From the NCBI GenBank assembly GCA_021158895.1, contig JAGGSW010000138.1:1-5119 (forward strand): 5,119 nucleotides of DNA, given 5' to 3'. Positions 1 to 4,941 of the stretch are shown one piece after another. The DNA comes from Candidatus Odinarchaeota archaeon (GTDB lineage Archaea > Asgardarchaeota > Baldrarchaeia > Baldrarchaeales > DXJG01). The position numbers and the translations under genes were made by a program. The number at the start of each line of letters is the position of its first letter. Positions within the stretch are counted from its first letter, which is position 1. The notes under the pieces are model-generated. The model saw nothing but the letters and a program-made list of their open reading frames with translations. It was not told where the DNA came from and ran no database searches.

Positions 1-17
1 GTATAACAATATATAAG

Positions 18-27
18 TTTTTAAATG
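18..27 (+). promoter_or_regulatory. TATA-like box upstream of the GNAT gene
   Basis: TTTTTAAATG lies in a very AT-rich stretch and resembles an archaeal TATA box. A start site about 25 nt downstream would leave a leader of roughly 135 nt before the TTG start at 186. Further weak TATA-like stretches occur near 55-68 and 152-158. The last would put transcription start almost at the start codon and would drop the Shine-Dalgarno site, so I favour an upstream box. Which one is used cannot be decided from sequence. Confidence 0.25.
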
Positions 28-170
28 CTTTATCCGCCATTCGAATTTAATAGTAAAACTTTAATATCTTCATTAGGTACGTGCTAAATGTTAATTAAAA
101 ATGGTGAAATTGATGTTGAGCGATGTTGCGCCCTCTTTAGTTTCGTTAAGTCTAAAAGATACTTGTTCTG

Positions 171-177
171 GGCGGTG
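171..177 (+). promoter_or_regulatory. Shine-Dalgarno site that supports the TTG start at 186
   Basis: GGCGGTG differs at one position from GGAGGTG, the complement of the 16S rRNA 3' end, and ends 8 nt before TTG 186. The frame is open upstream only back to a TAA at 153-155 and has no ATG there, so this site is the main support for TTG as the start codon. Confidence 0.5.
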
Positions 178-185
178 CTGTTTCT

Positions 186-1100
186 TTGCCGAAGCTTCTC
201 ATCGCTAATAAAAATGAGTTGAGTGAAGTTCTAATTTTTGCCAAGAGATATAGACCAGATATAACTTTGCCTTGGCTTTCAAAATGGATAGATAAAATTG
301 TCGTCGTCAAGGAAAACGGAAAGATAGTGGGCGCCGCTCTTTGCAGTTTTGGAGATGAAACTTTTATCCATTTCGTAACTGCTAATACTTGGGAAAATTT
401 AGTTGAATTAGTGAGATCTCTGTTAGATACTGCCTTTAAAACCGGTTCAACTAAGATCAGAACCTTTATACCCGCTAATCGGATTGATTTACAGATTTCT
501 CTCACTAAACTTGGGTTCGAGTTTGAAGGTAGATTAAGAAAATCGATGCTTGATGCGGATGTTAGGTTTATCGATGTTATTTCTATGTGTAAATGGTCTC
601 CGGCTATACCTGAGATACCTATTCATGCAACCAAGCCACTAGAGTTTTATATAAGACCCTATAAAAATGACGATTACGGTAAAATTTTAGAATTGTCGAA
701 AGATGCTTTTCCCGGTGAAGACCCGTTTGAAGATGCTGAAGTTATTGAAGAGATTTCAAAGGAATCCCCTGAGCTGAATCTAATAGCATTAGATAGCAAT
801 AGTAATATTGTGGGCGGAATTTTTGCATGGGAGTGGAGCCCTAGGAATGCTTGGATATATCTTTTAGCGGTACTCCACTCTGCTCAAGGCCATCACATAG
901 GTACATCCCTCCTGAAAAAGTTGGAGGAAAATGCTAAACGCAAAGGTGCCATTCGCCTTCAAGTTGATACTGATGCTGACAATTTTCCTGCTATTCTGTT
1001 TTACCTCAAGAATGGGTTTGAATTTGAATTTAGGGAAATAGCCGTACCTAAGCGAAAGGGAAGAAACGTAGATGATGTAATCTTTTCCAAGTCAATTTGA
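186..1100 (+). CDS. Tandem GNAT-family N-acetyltransferase (two GNAT-fold halves)
   Basis: A 304-residue protein that probably transfers an acetyl group from acetyl-CoA to an unknown amine substrate in the cytoplasm. The C-terminal half (about 154-304) is a recognisable GNAT domain: FYIRPYKNDDY opens strand 1, motif A runs about 222-250 with Q234-G-H-H-I-G239 in the acetyl-CoA pyrophosphate loop, and motif B is about 266-279 (NFPAILFYLKNGFE). The usual (Q/R)-x-x-G-x-(G/A) has His237 where the first Gly is expected. The N-terminal half (about 1-137) looks like a second, degenerate GNAT fold. It has the beta hairpin VVVKENGKIVGAAL and a typical GNAT ending, KLGFEFEGRLRKSMLDADV (109-127), but no clear motif A, so it is probably structural or substrate-binding. 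The start is TTG behind a GGCGGTG site. The gene seems monocistronic, with T-runs after the stop. The family is fairly certain; the substrate is unknown, and protein N-terminal or small-molecule acetylation are both possible. Confidence 0.8.
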   Translation: MPKLLIANKNELSEVLIFAKRYRPDITLPWLSKWIDKIVVVKENGKIVGAALCSFGDETFIHFVTANTWENLVELVRSLLDTAFKTGSTKIRTFIPANRIDLQISLTKLGFEFEGRLRKSMLDADVRFIDVISMCKWSPAIPEIPIHATKPLEFYIRPYKNDDYGKILELSKDAFPGEDPFEDAEVIEEISKESPELNLIALDSNSNIVGGIFAWEWSPRNAWIYLLAVLHSAQGHHIGTSLLKKLEENAKRKGAIRLQVDTDADNFPAILFYLKNGFEFEFREIAVPKRKGRNVDDVIFSKSI

Positions 1101-1112
1101 ACCCTATTACAC

Positions 1113-1129
1113 TTTTTCCCTCCATTTTT
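1113..1129 (+). terminator. Oligo-T archaeal terminator after the GNAT gene
   Basis: Two T5 runs (1113-1117 and 1125-1129), separated by a pyrimidine-rich spacer, start 13 nt after the TGA stop. Archaeal RNA polymerase commonly terminates at such runs without a hairpin, and none is visible here. Confidence 0.45.
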
Positions 1130-1161
1130 GTAGGGCAATATAAATGTGTAAAATTGTTTAA

Positions 1162-1178
1162 CCAAAAACTTTAAAATT
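1162..1178 (+). promoter_or_regulatory. BRE/TATA promoter of the winged-helix/RAM operon
   Basis: A purine-rich CCAAAAA (BRE-like) is directly followed by a TATA-like CTTTAAAATT. Start about 25 nt downstream would fall near 1196-1202, just ahead of the Shine-Dalgarno site at 1208-1215. This gives a short leader and consistent geometry for an archaeal promoter. Confidence 0.45.
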
Positions 1179-1207
1179 AATGACTGTTTCCTACGAAGTA
1201 AAACTTC

Positions 1208-1215
1208 AGGAGGTG
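1208..1215 (+). promoter_or_regulatory. Very strong Shine-Dalgarno site (AGGAGGTG)
   Basis: This is a full match to the anti-Shine-Dalgarno complement and the best ribosome-binding site in the window. It is ideally placed (5 nt) for ATG 1221, which opens a 23-codon ORF, but is 12 nt from GTG 1228, the first usable start of the winged-helix frame. It therefore raises the question of which frame is the real N-terminus. A second GGAGGTG at 1224-1230 overlaps GTG 1228 itself. Confidence 0.6.
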
Positions 1216-1220
1216 TAGAA

Positions 1221-1292
1221 ATGGGAGGTGAATCTGTTTACAAGGAGAGTGAGTACGAAACGAGAGGTGGAGGTGAAATTTTTCTCGTATGA
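1221..1292 (+). CDS. Short 23-codon ORF: leader peptide or displaced N-terminus of the winged-helix gene
   Basis: ATG at 1221 lies 5 nt behind AGGAGGTG and reads MGGESVYKESEYE, then TRGGGEIFLV, before TGA at 1290-1292. It overlaps the winged-helix gene in another frame. Three readings are possible. It may be a translated leader peptide whose ribosomes affect the overlapping gene. It may be the true start of the regulator, cut off by an indel: skipping one base around the AAA at 1258-1260 would join the ...SEYE end to REVEVKFFSYDVGEY of the main frame. Or ATG 1221 may simply be unused. The acidic, hydrophilic sequence is plausible as a protein N-terminus. I cannot decide between these from one sequence. 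Confidence 0.3.
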   Translation: MGGESVYKESEYETRGGGEIFLV

Positions 1293-1743
1293 TGTAGGAG
1301 AATATTCTGAAAAGGATTTGAGATTTTTAAAGAATATACTTGTGAATGAGATTTTTGGTTTTCTAGTAGAGAAGATACGGAGATTAGAAGTATCGATTTA
1401 TACTTTTGCCATGGCCAGGTTGAATGAAAGACAGAAACTACTTTTGAAAGAGTTGGCGCAAATTTTAGATCGTAACAGAGAGCTAACAATGACTTCGGCG
1501 GGTCGAATTCTTTCTTTAAAACTAAGGTTGCCAGAGTCTACTGTAAAATGGAATCTACGAGAACTTAGAAACATGGGATTGATTATAGCAGGAGACGTAA
1601 ATAGTAAGGGTACCTCGGTACGTTTAACGGAAGTTGGGCAAATTATTGCGAGAAAACTGCTGAATAATGGCGATGGAGGTAAAGATTACAGTTATAGTCA
1701 GGTAATAAGCTTGGTTGAAGGAGATGACGGACATGATAGTTGA
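1228..1743 (+). CDS. Winged-helix DNA-binding transcriptional regulator
   Basis: A 171-residue protein from GTG 1228; downstream GTGs at 1249, 1267 and 1273 are alternative starts. The C-terminal part, about 64-146, is a winged helix-turn-helix: LNERQKLLLKELAQIL forms helix 1, TSAGRILSLKLRL leads to the recognition segment LPESTVKWNLRELRNMGLI (101-119), and SKGTSVRLTEVGQIIARKL (126-144) contains the wing and a final helix. The N-terminal 60 residues contain a charged, probably helical segment, KDLRFLKNILVNEIFGFLVEKI, suited to dimerisation. There is no ligand domain in this protein, but a stand-alone RAM domain is encoded in an 11-nt overlapping gene. The pair may thus act together like a split Lrp. 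The role in DNA binding is well supported; repressor or activator status and targets are unknown. The N-terminus is uncertain because the strongest ribosome-binding site serves another frame. Confidence 0.75.
   Translation: MNLFTRRVSTKREVEVKFFSYDVGEYSEKDLRFLKNILVNEIFGFLVEKIRRLEVSIYTFAMARLNERQKLLLKELAQILDRNRELTMTSAGRILSLKLRLPESTVKWNLRELRNMGLIIAGDVNSKGTSVRLTEVGQIIARKLLNNGDGGKDYSYSQVISLVEGDDGHDS
1718..1723 (+). promoter_or_regulatory. Shine-Dalgarno site that decides the start of the RAM-domain gene
   Basis: AAGGAG ends 9 nt before ATG 1733. In-frame TTG 1715 and ATG 1724 lie upstream but have no properly spaced site, because the motif overlaps or abuts them. It lies inside the end of the winged-helix coding region, as expected for translational coupling. 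Confidence 0.5.
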
Positions 1744-1972
1744 AACAGAAACAGAGGGATACATATTGATAGTAACTACAATTGGAGCAGAACACGAAGT
1801 TGCAGAGAGATTAAAGAGAATACGGGGTGTCGATGAAGTGAGAATTATCTACGGATCCTGGGATCTCATAGTGAAAGTTAAGGTAAGCGACTTTAGAGAG
1901 ATTAGCAGTCTAATAAGCAAAATAAGAAGCATACCAGAAATCGAATATACAGAAACCCTAGTATGTACCTAA
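1733..1972 (+). CDS. Stand-alone Lrp/AsnC ligand-binding (RAM) domain protein
   Basis: A 79-residue protein starting at ATG 1733 and overlapping the upstream regulator by 11 nt. It is a full-length RAM (ACT-like, beta-alpha-beta-beta-alpha-beta) domain without its own helix-turn-helix. The opening strand EGYILIVTTIGAEHEVAERLKRI leads to VDEVRIIYGSWDLIVKVKV, where G-x-[WY]-D-[LI] is the family signature, and ISKIRSIPEIEYTETLV closes the fold. About 75-80 residues is the normal size for such small archaeal modulators. In this family, dimers assemble into rings and bind amino acids or other small molecules at subunit interfaces. Here it most likely pairs with, or modulates, the winged-helix protein encoded just before it (inference). 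The ligand cannot be read from the sequence. The 85-codon extension to TTG 1715 is possible but less likely. Confidence 0.85.
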   Translation: MIVETETEGYILIVTTIGAEHEVAERLKRIRGVDEVRIIYGSWDLIVKVKVSDFREISSLISKIRSIPEIEYTETLVCT

Positions 1973-1987
1973 CAATTCTCTACTAAA

Positions 1988-1995
1988 TTTTCTTT
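1988..1995 (+). terminator. T-rich terminator after the RAM gene
   Basis: TTTTCTTT begins 15 nt after the TAA stop. It is a plausible simple archaeal terminator for the winged-helix/RAM operon. The inverted repeat that follows at 1999-2021 could help. Confidence 0.35.
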
Positions 1996-1998
1996 ATT

Positions 1999-2021
1999 CA
2001 CAACTTTGCAACATTGTTGTG
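1999..2021. repeat. Nested inverted repeat downstream of the regulatory operon
   Basis: CACAAC at 1999-2004 pairs with GTTGTG at 2016-2021, and a CAAC inside the loop (2009-2012) is a competing partner for GTTG 2016-2019. A further GTTG follows at 2023-2026. The CAAC/GTTG series could be an operator or a weak hairpin; the arms are short enough for chance. Confidence 0.3.
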
Positions 2022-2133
2022 ACGTTGATTTCCATTAAAAACGTCCTTTAATTAAGATTTTACTGTTTTAAGTCGTTAATTTGCATTAATTGTCTAGAAT
2101 TGATAGCATGATTCCCGAAGAAATCGGTTGCTA

Positions 2134-2147
2134 CTATAAGTTTTTAT
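2134..2147 (+). promoter_or_regulatory. TATA-like element upstream of the DUF6125-like pseudogene
   Basis: CTATAAGTTTTTAT, an AT-rich TATA-like stretch about 100 nt before the pseudogene start. A second, weaker candidate, CTACAAAATAAG (2174-2185), directly abuts the palindrome at 2186-2207. If that one is used, the palindrome would lie between TATA box and start site, a classical repressor position. Confidence 0.25.
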
Positions 2148-2185
2148 TGATGTTTTACCTATACGTTTACGCTACTACAAAATAA

Positions 2186-2207
2186 GAATTTAGCTTAGGC
2201 TAAATTC
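2186..2207. repeat. Perfect 9-bp-arm palindrome, probable operator
   Basis: GAATTTAGC at 2186-2194 and GCTAAATTC at 2199-2207 are exact reverse complements separated by TTAG. It lies 31 nt before the pseudogene ATG. The size and dyad symmetry fit a dimeric winged-helix or Lrp-type regulator site, and such a regulator is encoded a few hundred bases upstream. As RNA it could also form a 9-bp hairpin with a 4-nt loop, but no T-run follows, so a terminator is unlikely. Confidence 0.5.
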
Positions 2208-2238
2208 AATTATGTTTAGTTCTGCTAGTTTGCAGGTG

Positions 2239-2773
2239 ATGAACTTGACGAGACAAGATGATAGAAGTTGGCTACTAGAGTTTTCCAAGGAGAAATTAGT
2301 AGATTTACTTTTTTGCAAATTAGAAATATTTGGAGAATTGACGGCCTATATTTTTTAGGTATAGAAAAAAATTTGGCACCGAGGCGGCTACCACCATTGA
2401 CAGAAACTGTTGGAGTAATTTAGCGAAATTAGAAGCTAGAGCATTAAAAGAACTTCTAGAACTGAAAAACAATGACATAAAAGCGTTTGTAACGGCGTTA
2501 AGGGCTACAAGTTGAGCGCTATATCAGGAGGGAAAGGAATGGGAGGTTAAAGCTGACAGGGCAATATTAAGAATTACCAGTTGCCGCACTAAAAAAGCGA
2601 GAATAAGAAAAGGTCTTGGAGAGTTCCCCTGCAAACAGGTTAGGTAGACGTACTTGAAAAAATTTGCAAAGGAGTTTAATCCAGAAATAGAGGTAAATTG
2701 CATTGTGTGTCCTCCAGATAAACACGATGAAAACCTATGGTGTGAATGGGAATTTGTATTAAAATCAAAGTAA
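2239..2773 (+). pseudogene. DUF6125-like protein, inactivated by two frameshifts and two nonsense codons
   Basis: Reading across frames gives one continuous protein of about 178 residues. ATG 2239 opens MNLTRQDDRSWLLEFSKEKL. The frame breaks at the T6 run 2309-2314; with one more T it continues as L-F-L-Q-I-R-N-I-W-R-I-D-G-L-Y-F-L-G-I-E-K. It breaks again at the A7 run 2365-2371; with one more A it continues K-F-G-T-E-A-A-T-T-I-D. TGA at 2513-2515 replaces what looks like Trp in LRATSW, and TAG lies at 2645-2647. The end has the conserved-looking RIRKGLGEFPCK, then CIVCPPDKHDENLWCEWEF, and a normal TAA at 2771-2773. From memory this matches DUF6125 proteins, distant relatives of the ATC-hydrolase group, with Cys residues that may bind a metal. 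Their function is not established. The unbroken reading frame to either side of each lesion suggests recent loss. It lies between the regulator pair and the AOR gene. Confidence 0.8.
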
Positions 2774-2836
2774 GACTAAATTAAATACCACAAGCAATGC
2801 TTCGCTAAATGTTCAAAATAATAAGTGTCCATTTTG

Positions 2837-2913
2837 ATGTTGTAATATGAATTAATATATTTATTGAAGTTAAGTTTAAGCAATAACAAATCTTTAAATG
2901 TAACATACAACAT
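2837..2913. repeat. Widely spaced 8-bp inverted repeat in the AOR upstream region
   Basis: ATGTTGTA (2837-2844) and TACAACAT (2906-2913) are exact reverse complements with a 61-nt AT-rich spacer that contains the TATA-like CTTTAAAT at 2892-2899. It might bracket a promoter, but in AT-rich DNA an 8-bp match at this distance can be chance. Confidence 0.2.
2892..2899 (+). promoter_or_regulatory. Candidate TATA box 1 for the AOR gene
   Basis: CTTTAAAT, preceded by a purine-rich AACAAA that could be the BRE. Transcription would start near 2920, which would place all copies of the CTATC/GATAG motif inside a leader of about 120 nt. Confidence 0.35.
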
Positions 2914-2932
2914 ATCTAAATTCGTTAAAACT

Positions 2933-3009
2933 ACTATCTTGATTTATATGAAACGGGAGTACATGGTGTTCTAATCTCCTATCAAGGCGATAGTTTGACT
3001 ATCTTGATT
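2933..3009. repeat. 12-bp direct repeat around the AOR core promoter
   Basis: ACTATCTTGATT occurs exactly at 2933-2944 and again at 2998-3009, 65 bp apart (about six helical turns). The first copy abuts the TATA-like element at 2943-2950. The second is part of the inverted-repeat cluster before the gene. Paired operators on either side of a core promoter would fit looping or blocking by a regulator (inference). Confidence 0.5.
2943..2950 (+). promoter_or_regulatory. Candidate TATA box 2 for the AOR gene
   Basis: TTTATATG is a good TATA-like octamer. Start would fall near 2970-2976, directly before the CTATC/GATAG cluster, leaving a leader of about 70 nt. The geometry with the direct repeats makes this slightly more attractive than the box at 2892, but sequence alone cannot decide. 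Confidence 0.35.
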
Positions 3010-3017
3010 GGATAGTC
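2979..3017. promoter_or_regulatory. Array of alternating CTATC/GATAG half-sites before the AOR gene
   Basis: Half-sites alternate in orientation at about one helical turn: CTATC 2979, GATAG 2989, CTATC 2999, GATAG 3011. They make three possible stems: CTATC/GATAG (2979-2993, 5-nt loop), GATAGT/ACTATC (2989-3003, 3-nt loop), and the perfect 7-bp GACTATC/GATAGTC (2997-3017, 7-nt loop). The middle stem excludes the other two. The block ends 24 nt before the start codon, so it could be a multi-site DNA operator or an RNA switch in the leader. A CTATC half-site also lies upstream at 2934-2938. Confidence 0.5.
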
Positions 3018-3041
3018 GTTGAGATAAGTAAGTGTTGGTGT

Positions 3042-4877
3042 ATGGAGATGAAGGGGTGGACTGGTAGAATACTTAGAGTAAATCTTTCCGAAAATAAAGT
3101 CACAGCACAAGAATACGATGAGAAACTTGCTTTAGACTTTATTGGCGGAAGAGGTTTTGCCGTAAAAATTCTATGGGACGAATTAGAACCAGGCGTTGAT
3201 CCACTCTCTCCTAAAAACAAGCTTGTGATAGCAGCAGGCCCACTGACTGGCTTACCCCTTCCCAGTAGCGGAAAACTTGTAGTTGCTGCAAAAAGCCCGT
3301 TGACTGAAGGCTACGGTGATGGAAATCTCGGTTCTAGAGCTGCCAACCATTTAAGAAGAGCTGGCTATGATGCCATTGTGGTTGATGGAGCTGCTGAAAA
3401 ACCTGTCTACCTTTACGTGGAAGACGATAAAACCGAGATTCTGCCTGCAGATGATTTATGGGGCCTTGGAACATTTGATGTACAAAAGAAGTTAGAGGAA
3501 AAACACGGCAAAAATGTAGGTATCTTATGTATAGGGCAAGCCGGGGAAAATTTGGTTCGATACGCTGTTGTTAGATCCATGGAAGGCAGAGCTGGAGGTA
3601 GACCCGGTATTGGTGCTGTAATGGGTTCTAAAAAACTTAAGGCTATCGTAGTTAAAGGTACTAAGGAAATACCTTTAGCAGATCCTGATAAGCTTAGAGA
3701 ACTTGGACGTGAAGCTTACGATGATATTAAGAAGAAGCCTAACTACGATTTCTGGATAAGGCAAGGAACTATGGCTGTTCATGTTTGGTGTCAAGAAAAC
3801 AGTGTATTGCCAACGTACAACTTTAGAGAGGGTGTTTTCGAGTATGCAGATCAAATAAATGGAGATGTTATGGAAAAACTAAAGGTTGCAAGATATGGGT
3901 GTCCTAACTGTAACATGCAGTGCGGAAATATGAACCCGGATACCGAAGGTAGACAGGCTGAAATGGACTACGAAAACGTTGGACTTCTAGGATCAAACAT
4001 TGGAATGAAAGATTTAAAGCAGATAGCAACTTTGATTTGGATGGCTGACGACTACGGAATAGATACTATATCGCTGGGAAGCGTAATAGGATTCACTATG
4101 GAAGCTTCAGAAAAAGGGCTGATAGATGAGAAAGTTGAGTGGGGAGACTTTGAAAAAACAAAGGAATTAATTAATAAAATTGCTTTTAGAGAGGGAATCG
4201 GAGACTTACTGGCTGAGGGAGTTAAAAGGATTTCAGAGAAGATTGGTGGAGACTCTAAGAACTGGGCTATGCATGTGAAAGGTCTTGAAATCTCCGCCTA
4301 TGATTGCCATTACTGTCCAGGTATGGCTTTGTCCTTTGGCACCTCTCCTATAGGTGCACATCACAAGGATGCATGGGTTATTTCATGGGAGATAAAAGTT
4401 GGAAGAGAAGCATACAGTAAGGAGAAGGTCGATAAGGTGATTGAGTTCCAAAGGATTAGAGGAGGAATGTTTGAAAGCTTAGTTACATGTAGGCTTCCAT
4501 GGATAGAACTTGGCTTCGAATTAGAATGGTACTCAAAGTTCCTTAAAGCAGCCACGGGAGTAACTCTTACATTAAACGACTTGTACACTGTTGGTGATAG
4601 AATATACGCACTTATCAGAGCCTTCTGGATTAGAGAGTATGGTGGAAAATGGAATAGAACTATGGATACTCCACCGGCAAGATGGTTCAAGGAGCCTTTA
4701 ACCAAAGGACCTCTAAAGGGTAAACATTTAGATTTTGACAAGTATCAGCAACTCTTATCTTGGTACTATGAAGCCAGAGGATGGGATGAAAGAGGAATAC
4801 CACGTAAGGAAACTCTTGAAAAACTAGGCTTAGATTACGTGGTTACCGAATTAGAAAAATATGTTCAATTGAAATAG
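3042..4877 (+). CDS. aor: Tungsten-containing aldehyde:ferredoxin oxidoreductase
   Basis: A complete 611-residue AOR-family enzyme (Pyrococcus AOR is about 605). The family oxidises aldehydes to acids at a tungsten bis-pterin centre and passes two electrons through a [4Fe-4S] cluster to ferredoxin in the cytoplasm. The N-terminal domain is about 5-208, with WTGRILRVNL, IGGRGFAVKILWDELEPGVD, AAGPLTG, RAGYDAIVVDG and GRAGGRPGIGAVMGSKKLKA (182-201). The C-terminal domain is about 225-600. Cluster ligands appear as C287-x2-C290-x3-C294 plus distal C483. E311 (in DYEN) and H441 (in GAHHK) occupy the places of the catalytic Glu and His of Pyrococcus AOR by eye alignment. The pterin loop reads AYDCHYCPG, with extra Cys 422 and 425. 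ATG 3048 (MKGWTG) is an equally good start: GGTG at 3037-3040 is 7 nt from it, and family members usually start just before GWTG. The substrate is unknown; related paralogs use formaldehyde, glyceraldehyde-3-phosphate or others. No ferredoxin or cofactor gene is adjacent. Confidence 0.93.
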   Translation: MEMKGWTGRILRVNLSENKVTAQEYDEKLALDFIGGRGFAVKILWDELEPGVDPLSPKNKLVIAAGPLTGLPLPSSGKLVVAAKSPLTEGYGDGNLGSRAANHLRRAGYDAIVVDGAAEKPVYLYVEDDKTEILPADDLWGLGTFDVQKKLEEKHGKNVGILCIGQAGENLVRYAVVRSMEGRAGGRPGIGAVMGSKKLKAIVVKGTKEIPLADPDKLRELGREAYDDIKKKPNYDFWIRQGTMAVHVWCQENSVLPTYNFREGVFEYADQINGDVMEKLKVARYGCPNCNMQCGNMNPDTEGRQAEMDYENVGLLGSNIGMKDLKQIATLIWMADDYGIDTISLGSVIGFTMEASEKGLIDEKVEWGDFEKTKELINKIAFREGIGDLLAEGVKRISEKIGGDSKNWAMHVKGLEISAYDCHYCPGMALSFGTSPIGAHHKDAWVISWEIKVGREAYSKEKVDKVIEFQRIRGGMFESLVTCRLPWIELGFELEWYSKFLKAATGVTLTLNDLYTVGDRIYALIRAFWIREYGGKWNRTMDTPPARWFKEPLTKGPLKGKHLDFDKYQQLLSWYYEARGWDERGIPRKETLEKLGLDYVVTELEKYVQLK

Positions 4878-4902
4878 CGACCAAACAGTAGTTATGCCAG
4901 TT

Positions 4903-4941
4903 ATAGGGAAAGAATAAATTAAATACTATTTCCTATTTTTT
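4903..4941 (+). terminator. Hairpin plus T6 terminator of the AOR gene
   Basis: ATAGGGAAA (4903-4911) can pair with TTTCCTAT (4929-4936) with one bulged G and a 17-nt loop, followed by T's to 4941. It begins 25 nt after the TAG stop. Oligo-T alone would suffice in archaea; the stem strengthens the case. Confidence 0.5.

Noticed and set aside
101..208. 35-codon ORF (ATG 101 to TAA 206-208) with a Cys-rich end, overlapping the GNAT start
   Set aside because: There is no Shine-Dalgarno site, no family resemblance, and it is out of frame with the GNAT gene. It is most likely chance, though a leaderless peptide cannot be excluded.
152..505. Open frame of 117 codons on the minus strand
   Set aside because: It lies opposite the well-supported GNAT gene, has no promoter or ribosome-binding site, and its low-complexity Ser/Leu-rich translation is typical of antisense shadows. 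The same holds for minus-strand frames at 1238-1489, 2999-3220 and 4361-4741.
2513..2647. Readthrough of TGA (selenocysteine) or TAG (pyrrolysine) in the DUF6125-like frame
   Set aside because: Two different stop codons plus two frameshifts in one gene make recoding implausible. The TGA sits where a Trp seems expected, and no recoding element is evident; TGA and TAG also end intact genes here.
2792..2802. Small palindrome AAGCA-A-TGCTT just after the pseudogene
   Set aside because: Only 5-bp arms with a 1-nt spacer, which cannot form a stable hairpin, and no T-run follows. Not distinguishable from chance.
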